NCBI GenBank assembly: GCA_017468115.1
Contig: JAFUJS010000004.1
Location: 28,605 to 92,604 of the forward strand
Length of the DNA: 64,000 nt
Reading direction: 5' to 3'
Source of the DNA: Clostridia bacterium
GTDB taxonomy: Bacteria > Bacillota_A > Clostridia > Oscillospirales > CAG-272
This document shows, one piece after another, positions 46,459-55,146 of the stretch (its first letter is position 1; every line of letters begins with the position of its first letter). The notes beneath the pieces were generated by a model that was given only the letters and a program-made list of their open reading frames with translations, did not search any database and was not told the DNA's origin. Made by a program: the position numbers and the translations under genes.

Positions 46459-47701
46459 TTTCTTCCCCCCTATATTTCTCGTAAATTTCGGCATTGCGCA
46501 AGACTACACCACGGCCTCTCCATGCAAAGGGCCTTTTGTTAAATTCCTCGTCGCTTAGGCTGTTAATAGTCCTTGTATCAAGAACCTCGATAACATCCTC
46601 GCAAAAGAACTTAATTGGCGTATACTTAGCATTTTTTGTGTATGGACATGCGTTTTGACACGCATCACAGCCCCAAATGGAGCCGTTTTTCATCATCATA
46701 TCTATTTCTTCCTGTGAAAGCTCACCCTTCTTTTGCGTAATGGCGGAAAGGCACTCCTTTTTCTTGTCGGAAGAGGAGCCAATGCATTGTGAAGGACAAG
46801 CCTGCTTGCATTTTCCGCAATGCAAGCAACCAACAACATCATTTTCCTCTGCAAAGGTAAGACCAAGCTCCTTTGGGCTTAGGCTGGTTATGCACTCGGC
46901 AAGGAAAACAAAGGATGAATATTTTTCGTTTATCAAAAGACCGTTATCTCCGATAAAGCCAAGCCCGCATATACAAGCGCCATGCACCTCGTCAATAGGG
47001 GAGTGGTCGGCAAACACCTTGAATTTTGCGTCGGAAAAGCTTTTCTTAACAAAGGACTCAAGCTCCTTACCAAGCAAGCTGACAAGCTCGTGGTAGTCTT
47101 TAACCGAGGCATAAACAGTAAGGTTCTTAGGTGTTCTTTCGCTTCTGTACGGCAGAAGCATCATAATAACATTTGCGTTTTCGTCAAAGTCGTTTTTTGT
47201 AAGCAAATATTCCTTAACCACCTTAAGCCTGGAAAGTGGCACCATAGCATAATACTCAATATTCCATTTTTTCATAATAGAGGCAAAGCCCCTTTTCTTT
47301 CTGAAAACAATGAACTTGGAAAGAATGTAGTTAAGCACAATAATAACTATATTCGCTATGATTTTAATTACCCAGTGATTAAACAAAAGAATATCAACAA
47401 AAAGCCACATTGAGCCAATTTCAAGAAGACCCGTTGCCACTCTTGAGGTATAGAACAGCAAAAGCTCCTTGAAAAAGCCCTTTTTGCCCTTGCTTTCAAA
47501 AACAAAAATCCTATTTGCAAAGAATGCAAACAAAACGCTTACAAACCAAGCAATAAAGGTTGTCAGTCCGGCGTGATTTAATGGAGTAGCATCGGTAAAA
47601 AGCCACTGCACAGCAAAGCTGACAGCGGTAGTAAGCACACCGATTATCAAATACAGGATAACTTCCTTGTATTTCTTAAAAAGCGTAGCAAGCCTTGACA
47701 T
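46451..47701 (-). CDS. GtrA-like membrane domain fused to QueG-like epoxyqueuosine reductase
   Basis: A 416-residue protein with an uninterrupted reading frame. Residues 1 to about 130 form four membrane segments of the GtrA/DPMS type (LIIGVLTTAVSFAVQWL, then FANRIFVFESKGKKGFF). From about 155 the sequence becomes a QueG-like Fe-S enzyme: GLGFIGDNGLLIN, CLHCGKCKQACPSQCI and CDACQNACPY, giving two 4Fe-4S sites. QueG reduces epoxyqueuosine to queuosine in tRNA. The ATG at 47701 follows GGGAGG. It heads the addB-addA unit. Confidence 0.85.
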   Translation of the reverse strand: MSRLATLFKKYKEVILYLIIGVLTTAVSFAVQWLFTDATPLNHAGLTTFIAWFVSVLFAFFANRIFVFESKGKKGFFKELLLFYTSRVATGLLEIGSMWLFVDILLFNHWVIKIIANIVIIVLNYILSKFIVFRKKRGFASIMKKWNIEYYAMVPLSRLKVVKEYLLTKNDFDENANVIMMLLPYRSERTPKNLTVYASVKDYHELVSLLGKELESFVKKSFSDAKFKVFADHSPIDEVHGACICGLGFIGDNGLLINEKYSSFVFLAECITSLSPKELGLTFAEENDVVGCLHCGKCKQACPSQCIGSSSDKKKECLSAITQKKGELSQEEIDMMMKNGSIWGCDACQNACPYTKNAKYTPIKFFCEDVIEVLDTRTINSLSDEEFNKRPFAWRGRGVVLRNAEIYEKYRGEENG

Positions 47702-47732
47702 AACAATCCTCCCTTCAATGCTCGTTAATATT

Positions 47733-47761
47733 ATTATAATATTAATCATTAACTTTGTCAA
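47733..47761 (-). promoter_or_regulatory. Promoter of the GtrA-QueG/addBA operon
   Basis: TTGACA (47756-47761), 17-bp spacer, TATAAT (47733-47738), minus strand. Confidence 0.9.
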
Positions 47762-47778
47762 CCGCGAAGCAAAACCCC

Positions 47779-47807
47779 TTGCAAAAAAAATAAATATATG
47801 CTAAAAT
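47779..47807 (+). promoter_or_regulatory. Promoter of the topoisomerase gene
   Basis: TTGCAA, 17-bp spacer, TAAAAT, divergent from the addBA promoter. Confidence 0.75.
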
Positions 47808-47837
47808 ATTTATATTAAATGGTTTTGGAGGATAATT

Positions 47838-49826
47838 ATGGCTACAAAAGAATATACAGACCAAAGTATATCTTCCTTGAAGGGCGCTGACCGTGTCAGA
47901 AAAAGACCTGCGGTTATTTTCGGCTCTGAGGGCTTAGAGGGCTGTCAGCACTCCTTTTTTGAAATTCTTTCTAACTCTATTGACGAGGCAAGAGAGGGCT
48001 ATGGTAAGGAAATTACAATAACAGTTTACAGGGACAAGACTATTGAGGTTGATGACCGTGGTAGGGGCGTTCCCCTTGACTTCAACAAAAAGGAAGGCAA
48101 GTATAACTGGGAGCTTGTTTATTGTGAGTTATATGCAGGCGGTAAGTACGACAACAACGACAAGGGTGCATACAAATACTCCCTTGGCTTAAACGGTCTT
48201 GGTGCCTGCGCAACACAGTATTCGTCTGAATTTATGGATGTTTATTCATATAAGACAGATGTTATGTACGAAATCCACTTTGAAAAGGGTAATCCCGTAT
48301 CAAAGCTTAAAACAACCCCGCTGGAGGGCAGGGATAGGCGCACAGGCACACTTACAAGATGGCGCCCCGACCTTGAGGTGTTTACCGACACCAACATTCC
48401 AAAGGAATACTATCTTGACGTTTTGCATAAGCAGGCTGTTGTAAACAAGGGGCTTAAGCTGGTATTAAACTATCAGGAAGCAAACGGCAAGTTTGAAAAG
48501 ACAGAGTTTCTTTATAAAAATGGTATTACCGACTATATCGTTGAGCAAACCAATGGCGCATCCTTAACAGCCCCAATTTATTGGGAAATGAGTGCAAAGG
48601 GTAGGGACCGTGAGGACAAGAAGGACTACGAGCTTAAGGCAGAAATCTCCTTCTGCGTTTCCAACACCAACACAATGCTGGAGTATTATCACAACTCAAG
48701 CTTCCTCTCCCACGGCGGCTCTCCCGACAAGGCGGTTAAGCGCGCATTTGTAGCAGAGCTTGACAAATATCTTAAGAACAACGGCAAATATTCAAGGTCA
48801 GATGGTAAGATTGGCTTTGAGGATATTCAGGACAGCCTTGTTTTGGTTATCAATAGCTTTTCTACCCAAACATCCTATGAAAACCAAACCAAAAAATCAA
48901 TAACCAATAAATTTATTGAGGACTCTCTTTGTGAGTTTATGAGGGAGAAGCTTGAAATTTACTTCTTAGAGCACAGGGCAGAGGCGGAGCTATTTGCAAA
49001 TCAGGTTATTGTAAATATGAGGGCAAGAAAGAAGGCGGAGGACACTCGCCTTGACCTTAAGAAAAAGCTTGCAACCTCAACCGACATTTCAAACAGAGTA
49101 GAAAAATTCGTTGCCTGCAAGTCCAAGGACCCCGATGTAAGAGAGCTTTATATAGTTGAGGGTGACTCAGCTCTTACATCCTGTAAGCTGGGTCGTGATG
49201 CAGATTTTCAGGCAATCATTCCGGTCCGCGGTAAAACCCTTAACTGCTTAAAGAGCAGCTACGACAAAATCTTCAAGAGCGATATTATCGTTGACCTTTT
49301 GAAGGTTATCGGCTGTGGCGTTGAGGTAAAGGGCGTCAAGACCAAGGACAATATGGCAACCTTTGATATAAACAACCTAAGATGGCGCAGAATCATTATT
49401 TGTACCGATGCTGATGAGGACGGCTTCCAAATAAGAACCCTTATTCTTACAATGTTCTATCGCCTGCTTCCAACCTTGATTGCGGAGGGCAGGGTGTTTA
49501 TTGCGGAATCTCCGCTTTATGAAATTACCACCTCTAAGGACAAAATATACTTCGCTTATAACGAAACCGAAAAGGCAGAAATTCTTACAAAGCTTGAGGG
49601 AGAGAAGTATACAATTCAGCGTTCAAAGGGACTTGGCGAGAACGAGCCTGATATGATGTGGGAAACTACTATGAATCCGGAGTCAAGAAGGCTTATTCAG
49701 GTTATGCCCGACGACGAGGAGGCAACAAGAGTAATCTTTGAAACTCTGCTTGGCGACGACATTCAGGCAAGAAAGGAATTTATTGCCAAAAACGGCTATA
49801 AGTATATGGACCTGGCTGATATATGA
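47838..49826 (+). CDS. Type IIA topoisomerase subunit B-like protein (GyrB/ParE homologue)
   Basis: A 662-residue GHKL ATPase and TOPRIM protein. N-terminal motifs are EILSNSIDEAREG, VDDRGRGVPLD and GLNGLGACATQYSS. The TOPRIM core has EGDSALTSCKLGRDADFQ, where ordinary GyrB has GGSA in place of LTSC, and CTDADEDGFQI for the DxD motif. SKGLGENEPDMMWETTMNP matches the family C terminus. It is most likely a second topoisomerase distinct from the main gyrase; no A subunit is next to it. TGGAGG precedes the ATG. ATGA overlap with tadA. Confidence 0.88.
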   Translation: MATKEYTDQSISSLKGADRVRKRPAVIFGSEGLEGCQHSFFEILSNSIDEAREGYGKEITITVYRDKTIEVDDRGRGVPLDFNKKEGKYNWELVYCELYAGGKYDNNDKGAYKYSLGLNGLGACATQYSSEFMDVYSYKTDVMYEIHFEKGNPVSKLKTTPLEGRDRRTGTLTRWRPDLEVFTDTNIPKEYYLDVLHKQAVVNKGLKLVLNYQEANGKFEKTEFLYKNGITDYIVEQTNGASLTAPIYWEMSAKGRDREDKKDYELKAEISFCVSNTNTMLEYYHNSSFLSHGGSPDKAVKRAFVAELDKYLKNNGKYSRSDGKIGFEDIQDSLVLVINSFSTQTSYENQTKKSITNKFIEDSLCEFMREKLEIYFLEHRAEAELFANQVIVNMRARKKAEDTRLDLKKKLATSTDISNRVEKFVACKSKDPDVRELYIVEGDSALTSCKLGRDADFQAIIPVRGKTLNCLKSSYDKIFKSDIIVDLLKVIGCGVEVKGVKTKDNMATFDINNLRWRRIIICTDADEDGFQIRTLILTMFYRLLPTLIAEGRVFIAESPLYEITTSKDKIYFAYNETEKAEILTKLEGEKYTIQRSKGLGENEPDMMWETTMNPESRRLIQVMPDDEEATRVIFETLLGDDIQARKEFIAKNGYKYMDLADI

Positions 49827-50269
49827 TAGCAGATGATGTTAAATATATGGCTCTTGCCATAAATGAGGCAAAAAAGGCACAAAGAAGGGACGAGGTTCCT
49901 GTTGGCGCCGTAATTGTCAGAAATGGCGAGGTAATTGCCAAGGCATATAACACAAGGGAGCACGGCAAAAATGCCCTCTACCATGCCGAAATCAAGGCAA
50001 TAGACAAGGCATGTAAAAGGCTGGGCGGCTGGCGGCTGGTTGGCTGCACAATGTATGTTACGCTTGAGCCATGCCCAATGTGCGCAGGCGCAATAGTTAA
50101 CGCACGTGTGGAGAGGGTTGTATATGGCGCATACGACCATAAGGCAGGTGCCTTCGGAACGATGATTAATCTTACAGATTTTCCTCTGTTCAAGCCTCAA
50201 ATTGAGGGCGGCGTTTCAGAAGCCGAGTGTGCACAGCTCCTTACAGATTTTTTCAAAACAAAAAGATAA
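49823..50269 (+). CDS. tadA: tRNA-specific adenosine deaminase TadA
   Basis: Deaminates A34 to inosine in tRNA-Arg(ACG). The 148-residue zinc enzyme has HAE (H54, E56) and PCPMC (C84, C87). It overlaps the topoisomerase gene by ATGA. Confidence 0.95.
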   Translation: MIADDVKYMALAINEAKKAQRRDEVPVGAVIVRNGEVIAKAYNTREHGKNALYHAEIKAIDKACKRLGGWRLVGCTMYVTLEPCPMCAGAIVNARVERVVYGAYDHKAGAFGTMINLTDFPLFKPQIEGGVSEAECAQLLTDFFKTKR

Positions 50270-50301
50270 AAAAGAAGGCTTCGTGTGAAGCCTTCTTTTT
50301 T
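50268..50301. terminator. Bidirectional terminator between tadA and the zinc-ribbon gene
   Basis: A 15-bp perfect stem (50268-50282 with 50287-50301) with a GTGT loop and A/T ends. Confidence 0.95.
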
Positions 50302-50304
50302 ATC

Positions 50305-50721
50305 TTAATAGTAATAGCCACCGGCTCCTAATTCAGCCAGTAAAGCGAAATAAATGATATAAATTATAACAACAACTACCATCATTACAGCGCCGATAAT
50401 AATAGCAGCAATACATTTACCCCTGTAGCTAGGTGTCTTTTTAATACCAATAATACCAAGGACAATTCCAACTATTGGGTTGAAAATCAATGAGCAAAGA
50501 AGCGCCCATGTAGAAAGAACAGGTGATTCCTGCTTTTGAACAGGCTGCTGGTATGGCTGTTGATTAGGCTGCTGGTAAGCAGGATGCTGATATGCAGGCT
50601 GACTGTATTGAGCCTCTGTATTTGGTGTTTCTTGTGGTTGGCTTGTGCTAACCTTGGTGCCACAGTTTCCGCAGAATAAAGCGTCGTCAGGAAGCTGCTG
50701 ACCGCAATTTGGACAGTACAT
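50305..50721 (-). CDS. Zinc-ribbon membrane protein with DUF4190-like segments
   Basis: A 138-residue protein. The N terminus has a zinc ribbon, CPNCG ... CGNCG, then a Gln/Pro/Tyr-rich linker (about 30-65), then two membrane segments with NPIVGIVLGIIGIKKT between, as in DUF4190-type proteins. Function unknown. The ATG at 50721 follows GAAGGAG. Eighteen bases separate it from the aminotransferase, so it may be the third gene of that unit. Confidence 0.75.
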   Translation of the reverse strand: MYCPNCGQQLPDDALFCGNCGTKVSTSQPQETPNTEAQYSQPAYQHPAYQQPNQQPYQQPVQKQESPVLSTWALLCSLIFNPIVGIVLGIIGIKKTPSYRGKCIAAIIIGAVMMVVVVIIYIIYFALLAELGAGGYYY

Positions 50722-50739
50722 AAAAATCTCCTTCAAATT

Positions 50740-51912
50740 TTATTTTTTAAGGCTGTTTATAAAAGCCTCAATTTTTTCAAGTGCTTGGGAAAGATGCTTA
50801 ACAGAGTAGGCGTAGGAAATTCTGACAAAGCCCTCGCCGCAATCTCCAAAGGCAGTTCCGGGGACAACAGCACACTTGTGCTCGTAGAGAAGTCTTTCGG
50901 CAAACTCCTCACTGGAAAGACCAAATGGTGCAATGTTTGGGTATATGTAGAATGCGCCCTCAGGCTCAAAGCATTCAATGCCTATTTTTCTTAAGCCCTC
51001 AAGAATAAACACACGCCTGCGGTTATATTCGTTGCGCATCATCTGTACATCCTCGTCGCCATTTCGCATAGCCTCAACTGCCGCAAATTGAGAAGCAGTC
51101 GGCGCACACATAATAGCATACTGATGCACCTTAAGCATTTCCTTTATCAGCTGACGTGGACCACAAAGGTAGCCAAGTCGCCAGCCTGTCATAGCATAAG
51201 CCTTAGAAAAGCCGCTTGCTATAATAGTTCTTTCTCTCATTCCCTCAATGGAAGCGATGGAAATATGCTTTCTTCCATAGGTAAGCTCTCCGTAAATTTC
51301 ATCGGAAAGCACAGCAATGTTTGTACCCCTTAATACCTCTGCAATTTCTTCAAGCTCTTCTTTTGTCAGAATAGCGCCTGTGGGATTGTTAGGGAAGGGA
51401 AGAACAAGCATTTTTGTTTTAGGTGTAATTGCATTTTTCAACTCGTCGGGAGTTAACTTAAACTTGTTTTCAAGCTTAGTATCAATGTTTACCACCTTAG
51501 CCCCAAGCATTTCTGCAATAGGACCGTAGCAAACAAAGGATGGCATAGGCACAATAACCTCATCCCCCGGCTCCAAAATAGCACGCATTGCCACATCAAT
51601 AGCCTCGCTGCCGCCAACAGTAACAATAACCTCGTCCTTAGGACAATACTCAAGCTGGAAGCGTCTGCTTAGATATTTGGCAATTTCCTCTCTTAGCTCA
51701 CCCGTGCCTGCATTCGATGTGTAATAGGTTTTACCCTTTTCAAGACTCTCAATAGCAGCCTCACGAATATGCCAGGGAGTAACAAAATCAGGCTGACCAA
51801 CGGTTAGTGAAATAACATCATCCATCTCGGAAAGCATATCGAAGAATTTTCTAATGCCCGATGGCTTGATATTACACACCGTCTTAGACAGCATTTTCTC
51901 GTAGTCTATCAT
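50740..51912 (-). CDS. Class I aminotransferase, AlaT-like
   Basis: A 390-residue PLP enzyme of the AspC/AlaT fold. The PLP lysine is in SGFSKAYAMTGWRLGYL, NNPTGAILT supplies the Asn, and the C-terminal Arg is in FVRISYA. With an Lrp-family gene directly upstream the pair resembles AlaR-AlaT of B. subtilis, which makes alanine; aspartate or aromatic activity is also possible. It overlaps the Lrp gene by ATGA. Confidence 0.85.
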   Translation of the reverse strand: MIDYEKMLSKTVCNIKPSGIRKFFDMLSEMDDVISLTVGQPDFVTPWHIREAAIESLEKGKTYYTSNAGTGELREEIAKYLSRRFQLEYCPKDEVIVTVGGSEAIDVAMRAILEPGDEVIVPMPSFVCYGPIAEMLGAKVVNIDTKLENKFKLTPDELKNAITPKTKMLVLPFPNNPTGAILTKEELEEIAEVLRGTNIAVLSDEIYGELTYGRKHISIASIEGMRERTIIASGFSKAYAMTGWRLGYLCGPRQLIKEMLKVHQYAIMCAPTASQFAAVEAMRNGDEDVQMMRNEYNRRRVFILEGLRKIGIECFEPEGAFYIYPNIAPFGLSSEEFAERLLYEHKCAVVPGTAFGDCGEGFVRISYAYSVKHLSQALEKIEAFINSLKK

Positions 51913-52391
51913 ATGATTAGGTTTCCTCTTTCGTCAACCTCACAACTACCGTAAATAACGCCCTTGTCCTTATACTTTCTTAGCACAAAGTGTGTAGCGG
52001 TAGCAGTTACGGATTCAATGGGAGCAAGCTTCTGTGCCACAAAATAAGCTACCTCTCTCATAGTCTTGCCCTCAATAATAAGAGCAAGGTCAAAGCCACC
52101 TGAGGACATAAGATAAAGAGACTTAACCTCGGGGTGGTTATAAATCTTTTCGGCAATATGGTCAAAGCCCTTATCTCTTTGAGGCATAACCTTAACCTCA
52201 ATAATGGCGCTTACATATTCACGTGAGGTTTTATCCCAGTCCACAAGTGTCTTGTAGCCAAGAATAACACCGTCCTTTTCATATTTAGCAATAGCATCCT
52301 TAATCTCGCCGACCTCTTTGGAAAGCATAAGAGCAATTTGCTCGGGAGTAAGGGTAGCATCGTCCTCTAAAAGCTGTAAAATCTTTTCCAT
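51909..52391 (-). CDS. Lrp/AsnC family transcriptional regulator
   Basis: A 160-residue regulator. The N-terminal HTH (about 5-60, with LTPEQIALMLSKEVGEIKDAIAKYE) is followed by an RAM/AsnC ligand domain (about 70-145). It probably controls the coupled aminotransferase in response to an amino acid. The ATG at 52391 follows GAGG. Its upstream region is taken up by a MITE-like element whose left end is 23 bp from the start codon, so its promoter may be inside the element. Confidence 0.85.
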   Translation of the reverse strand: MEKILQLLEDDATLTPEQIALMLSKEVGEIKDAIAKYEKDGVILGYKTLVDWDKTSREYVSAIIEVKVMPQRDKGFDHIAEKIYNHPEVKSLYLMSSGGFDLALIIEGKTMREVAYFVAQKLAPIESVTATATHFVLRKYKDKGVIYGSCEVDERGNLII

Positions 52392-52413
52392 AATAAGCCT
52401 CACAATACTTTAG

Positions 52414-52690
52414 TATGCCTTGCGAGAGTGGTACGAACCAGTTTTGGAACGGACAAAACTCCCGTCTTTGGCGTTAAAATTTTTTGAAATATCTTATATA
52501 TCGGCAAAATTTTGCCTTAAACACGAGCCTTTTGGCTCGTTCTAAAATGCCTTGCACCTAAAACCTAACTATTTAGAGATGATTTTTGGTGCGGAGGAGG
52601 CAGGCTTATTACATAAGCCAACGACGACAATCCTAAAAGCGCTTCAAATAGTAGGCTTTAGGCTAGTTTGTACCATTCTCGCAAGGCATA
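52414..52690. mobile_element. MITE-like noncoding element with 28-bp terminal inverted repeats
   Basis: The ends (52414-52441 and 52663-52690) are inverted copies identical at 25 of 28 bases, starting TATGCCTTGCGAGA. The interior has no gene but carries perfect short hairpins: GGCAAAATTTTGCC (52503-52516), ACGAGCC-TTTT-GGCTCGT (52523-52540) and GGCTTAT-TAC-ATAAGCC (52603-52619). No transposase. A clear target-site duplication was not found. Confidence 0.7.
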
Positions 52691-52758
52691 AAAGTTATCT
52701 TAATATTAGCATAAAAACGCCCCTGTGTCAATTATAACTTAAAAAAACGAAAAAAATA

Positions 52759-52787
52759 TTGAAATAGGCACGCCTGTGTGGTAAAAT
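52759..52787 (+). promoter_or_regulatory. Promoter of the TIM-barrel isomerase gene
   Basis: TTGAAA, 17-bp spacer, TAAAAT. Confidence 0.75.
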
Positions 52788-52817
52788 TAACATATAAGCA
52801 AGTAAGGAGCAAAACAA

Positions 52818-53678
52818 ATGAAAATCTCAACCGAAATCTATTCAACAGCGCTACACGTAGGAGAGCACAAGGCAATTGAGCTAATTGCCAAGGCAGGCTT
52901 TGACTGCTGGGACTTTTCCTTGTTTGAAATGGCAAGGGTAGACTGGCGTGATATGTCAATCCTTCCCTCAACACACCCCTCTTCGGGTAGCGAATACATA
53001 AAATTCGCCAAGGAGCTTCGCAGGGTTGCGGATGACTGTGGTATTGAGTGTAACCAATCCCACGCACCCTTCCCAAGCCTTATTGTTGGACTTGACAGAA
53101 TTAAAAGGGCAATCGAATGCACAGCTATTGCAGGCGGAAAAATTTGCGTTGTTCACCCCGACAATAACTCAAGTGCAGAGGCAAATGCAGAAATGTATAT
53201 GGAGCTTTTGCCCTTTGCAAAGGAGCACGGCGTAAAAATGGCAACAGAGAATATGTGGAACTGGGAAAGCGGTGCCCCACAAAGCTGCTTTGCCGCTTGT
53301 GCCACAGCAGAAAGCTTTTGCCGTCATATTGACCTGGTAAACGACCCCTATTTGGTTGCTTGCCTTGACCTTGGACACGCAGAAATGAAGGGCTCGGGCG
53401 ATGGTGCACCATATATGATAAGACAGCTAGGTAATAGATTACAGGCACTTCATATTCACGATAATGACCAGCTTGGCGATAGCCACCAAATCCCATTTTC
53501 GATGAATATCGACTTTGTCGAAATTGCAAAGGCTCTTAAGGAAATAGGCTACTCGGGCGTGCTTACACTTGAGGCGGACAGATATCTTAGTGCCTATAAT
53601 AAAGACAATGTTTTTGAGGGCGTTAAAAAGCTTGCCGAAAGCGCAAGAAGACTAAGTGATCTTGTAGAGCAAAAGTAG
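52818..53678 (+). CDS. Sugar phosphate isomerase/epimerase-like TIM-barrel protein
   Basis: A 286-residue protein of the AP-endonuclease-2 / xylose-isomerase-like TIM-barrel family (IolE/IolH type). Metal ligands can be proposed at Glu in ATENMW, Asp and His in CLDLGHAEM, HIHDN and Glu in TLEADR. Substrate unknown; no inositol genes are near. AAGGAG precedes the ATG. Confidence 0.85.
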   Translation: MKISTEIYSTALHVGEHKAIELIAKAGFDCWDFSLFEMARVDWRDMSILPSTHPSSGSEYIKFAKELRRVADDCGIECNQSHAPFPSLIVGLDRIKRAIECTAIAGGKICVVHPDNNSSAEANAEMYMELLPFAKEHGVKMATENMWNWESGAPQSCFAACATAESFCRHIDLVNDPYLVACLDLGHAEMKGSGDGAPYMIRQLGNRLQALHIHDNDQLGDSHQIPFSMNIDFVEIAKALKEIGYSGVLTLEADRYLSAYNKDNVFEGVKKLAESARRLSDLVEQK

Positions 53679-53760
53679 TAAAAACAAACAAAAACCAACA
53701 AGACTTAGCCAAGCATATGCAACATATTATAAAAAATTTTTGCATATGATAAAATTTTTC

Positions 53761-53789
53761 TTTACAATCAATATTTTTTTTGCTATACT
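53761..53789 (+). promoter_or_regulatory. Promoter of the CofE-like gene
   Basis: TTTACA, 17-bp spacer, TATACT. Confidence 0.75.
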
Positions 53790-53858
53790 ATAATGTGTTA
53801 ATAAAGCTTTTGCCCGATTTTGTATTAAATCGGACAGCAAAAAGGAGTGTATAAATTT

Positions 53859-55052
53859 ATGAGTCGTATGGTCGGTACAGTATCCAGAGGTCTTCGTGCG
53901 CCAATCATCCGTCAGGGTGATGACCTTGTTGAAATTGTTACAAGCTCCGTTCTCGAGGCAAGCTCAGATGATGGCTTTGCAGTAAGAGATCGTGACGTTG
54001 TTGCAATGACAGAGGCTATCGTTGCAAGGGCACAGGGCAACTACGCAACCGTTGACGATATTGCAAAGGACGTAAAGGCAAAGCTCGGCGGGGGCACAAT
54101 CGGTGTTATTTTCCCAATCCTCAGCCGTAACCGTTTTGCTATCTGCCTTCGTGGTATTGCAAAGGGTGCTAAAAAGGTTGTTCTTATGCTTTCTTACCCA
54201 TCTGACGAGGTTGGAAACCATCTTATCAGCCTTGACAAGCTTGATGAGAAGGGCATTGACCCATACAAGGATGTATTAGATCTCAAAACATACAGAGAGC
54301 TTTTTGGTTACGAAAAGCACACCTTCACAGGCGTTGACTACGTAGAGTATTACGAAAAGCTGATTAAGGAGAGCGGTGCAGAGGCAGAAATCGTTTTTGC
54401 CAACAACCCAAGGGCAATCCTTAACTATACAAAGGCAGTTCTTAACTGCGACATTCATACTCGCTTCCGTACAAAGAGACTTCTTAAAAACGCAGGCGCT
54501 GAGGTTGTATGCGGTCTTGACGAAATTCTTAACGCACCTGTTGACGGTAGCGGATATAATGAAAATTATGGCTTGCTCGGCTCCAACAAGGCAACCGAGG
54601 ACAAGGTTAAGCTTTTCCCAAGAGATTGCCAAAAGCTTGTTGAGGACATTCAAGCAAAGCTTTACGAAAAGACAGGCAAGCACGTTGAGGTTATGGTTTA
54701 TGGCGATGGTGCTTTTAAGGACCCTGTTGGTAAGATTTGGGAGCTTGCAGACCCAATCGTTTCCCCTGCATACACAAGCGGTCTTGAGGGCACACCAAAC
54801 GAAATTAAGATTAAGTATATAGCTGATAACGAGTTTGCAAATCTTTCAGGAGACGCACTTAAGGAAGCAATTAAGGGCAAGATTCACGAAAAGGACGGCA
54901 ACCTTGTTGGTCAAATGGCATCTGAGGGTACAACACCAAGGCGCCTCACTGACCTTATCGGTTCACTTTGCGACCTTACATCCGGCTCAGGCGACAAGGG
55001 TACACCTATCGTTTATATTCAAGGCTACTTTGATAACTACACAACAGAGTAA
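53859..55052 (+). CDS. CofE/F420-0:gamma-glutamyl ligase-like protein
   Basis: A 397-residue homologue of CofE, which adds glutamates to coenzyme F420. Motifs include IRQGDDLVEIV near the start, DRDVVAMTEAIVARAQG (GTP/metal-binding region), and the C-terminal GDGAFKDPVGKIWELADP. It is longer than the about 250 residues of archaeal CofE. No other F420 gene is in the window and most Clostridia lack F420, so the true substrate may be a different amide ligation. The ATG at 53859 follows AAAGGAG; the GTG at 53847 is too near that site. Confidence 0.75.
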   Translation: MSRMVGTVSRGLRAPIIRQGDDLVEIVTSSVLEASSDDGFAVRDRDVVAMTEAIVARAQGNYATVDDIAKDVKAKLGGGTIGVIFPILSRNRFAICLRGIAKGAKKVVLMLSYPSDEVGNHLISLDKLDEKGIDPYKDVLDLKTYRELFGYEKHTFTGVDYVEYYEKLIKESGAEAEIVFANNPRAILNYTKAVLNCDIHTRFRTKRLLKNAGAEVVCGLDEILNAPVDGSGYNENYGLLGSNKATEDKVKLFPRDCQKLVEDIQAKLYEKTGKHVEVMVYGDGAFKDPVGKIWELADPIVSPAYTSGLEGTPNEIKIKYIADNEFANLSGDALKEAIKGKIHEKDGNLVGQMASEGTTPRRLTDLIGSLCDLTSGSGDKGTPIVYIQGYFDNYTTE

Positions 55053-55056
55053 TATT

Positions 55057-55088
55057 AAAAGAGACCCAAAATTGGGTCTCTTTTTTTC
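55057..55088 (+). terminator. Terminator of the CofE-like gene
   Basis: AAAAGAGACCCAA pairs with TTGGGTCTCTTTT, followed by more T. Confidence 0.92.
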
Positions 55089-55097
55089 TTTTCCTTG

Positions 55098-55126
55098 TTG
55101 CTTTTACCTTAGTAAAATGTTATAAT
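55098..55126 (+). promoter_or_regulatory. Promoter of the small conserved gene and nuclease
   Basis: TTGCTT, 17-bp spacer, TATAAT. Confidence 0.75.
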
Positions 55127-55146
55127 TAATCTAAGAGGTGATTTAT

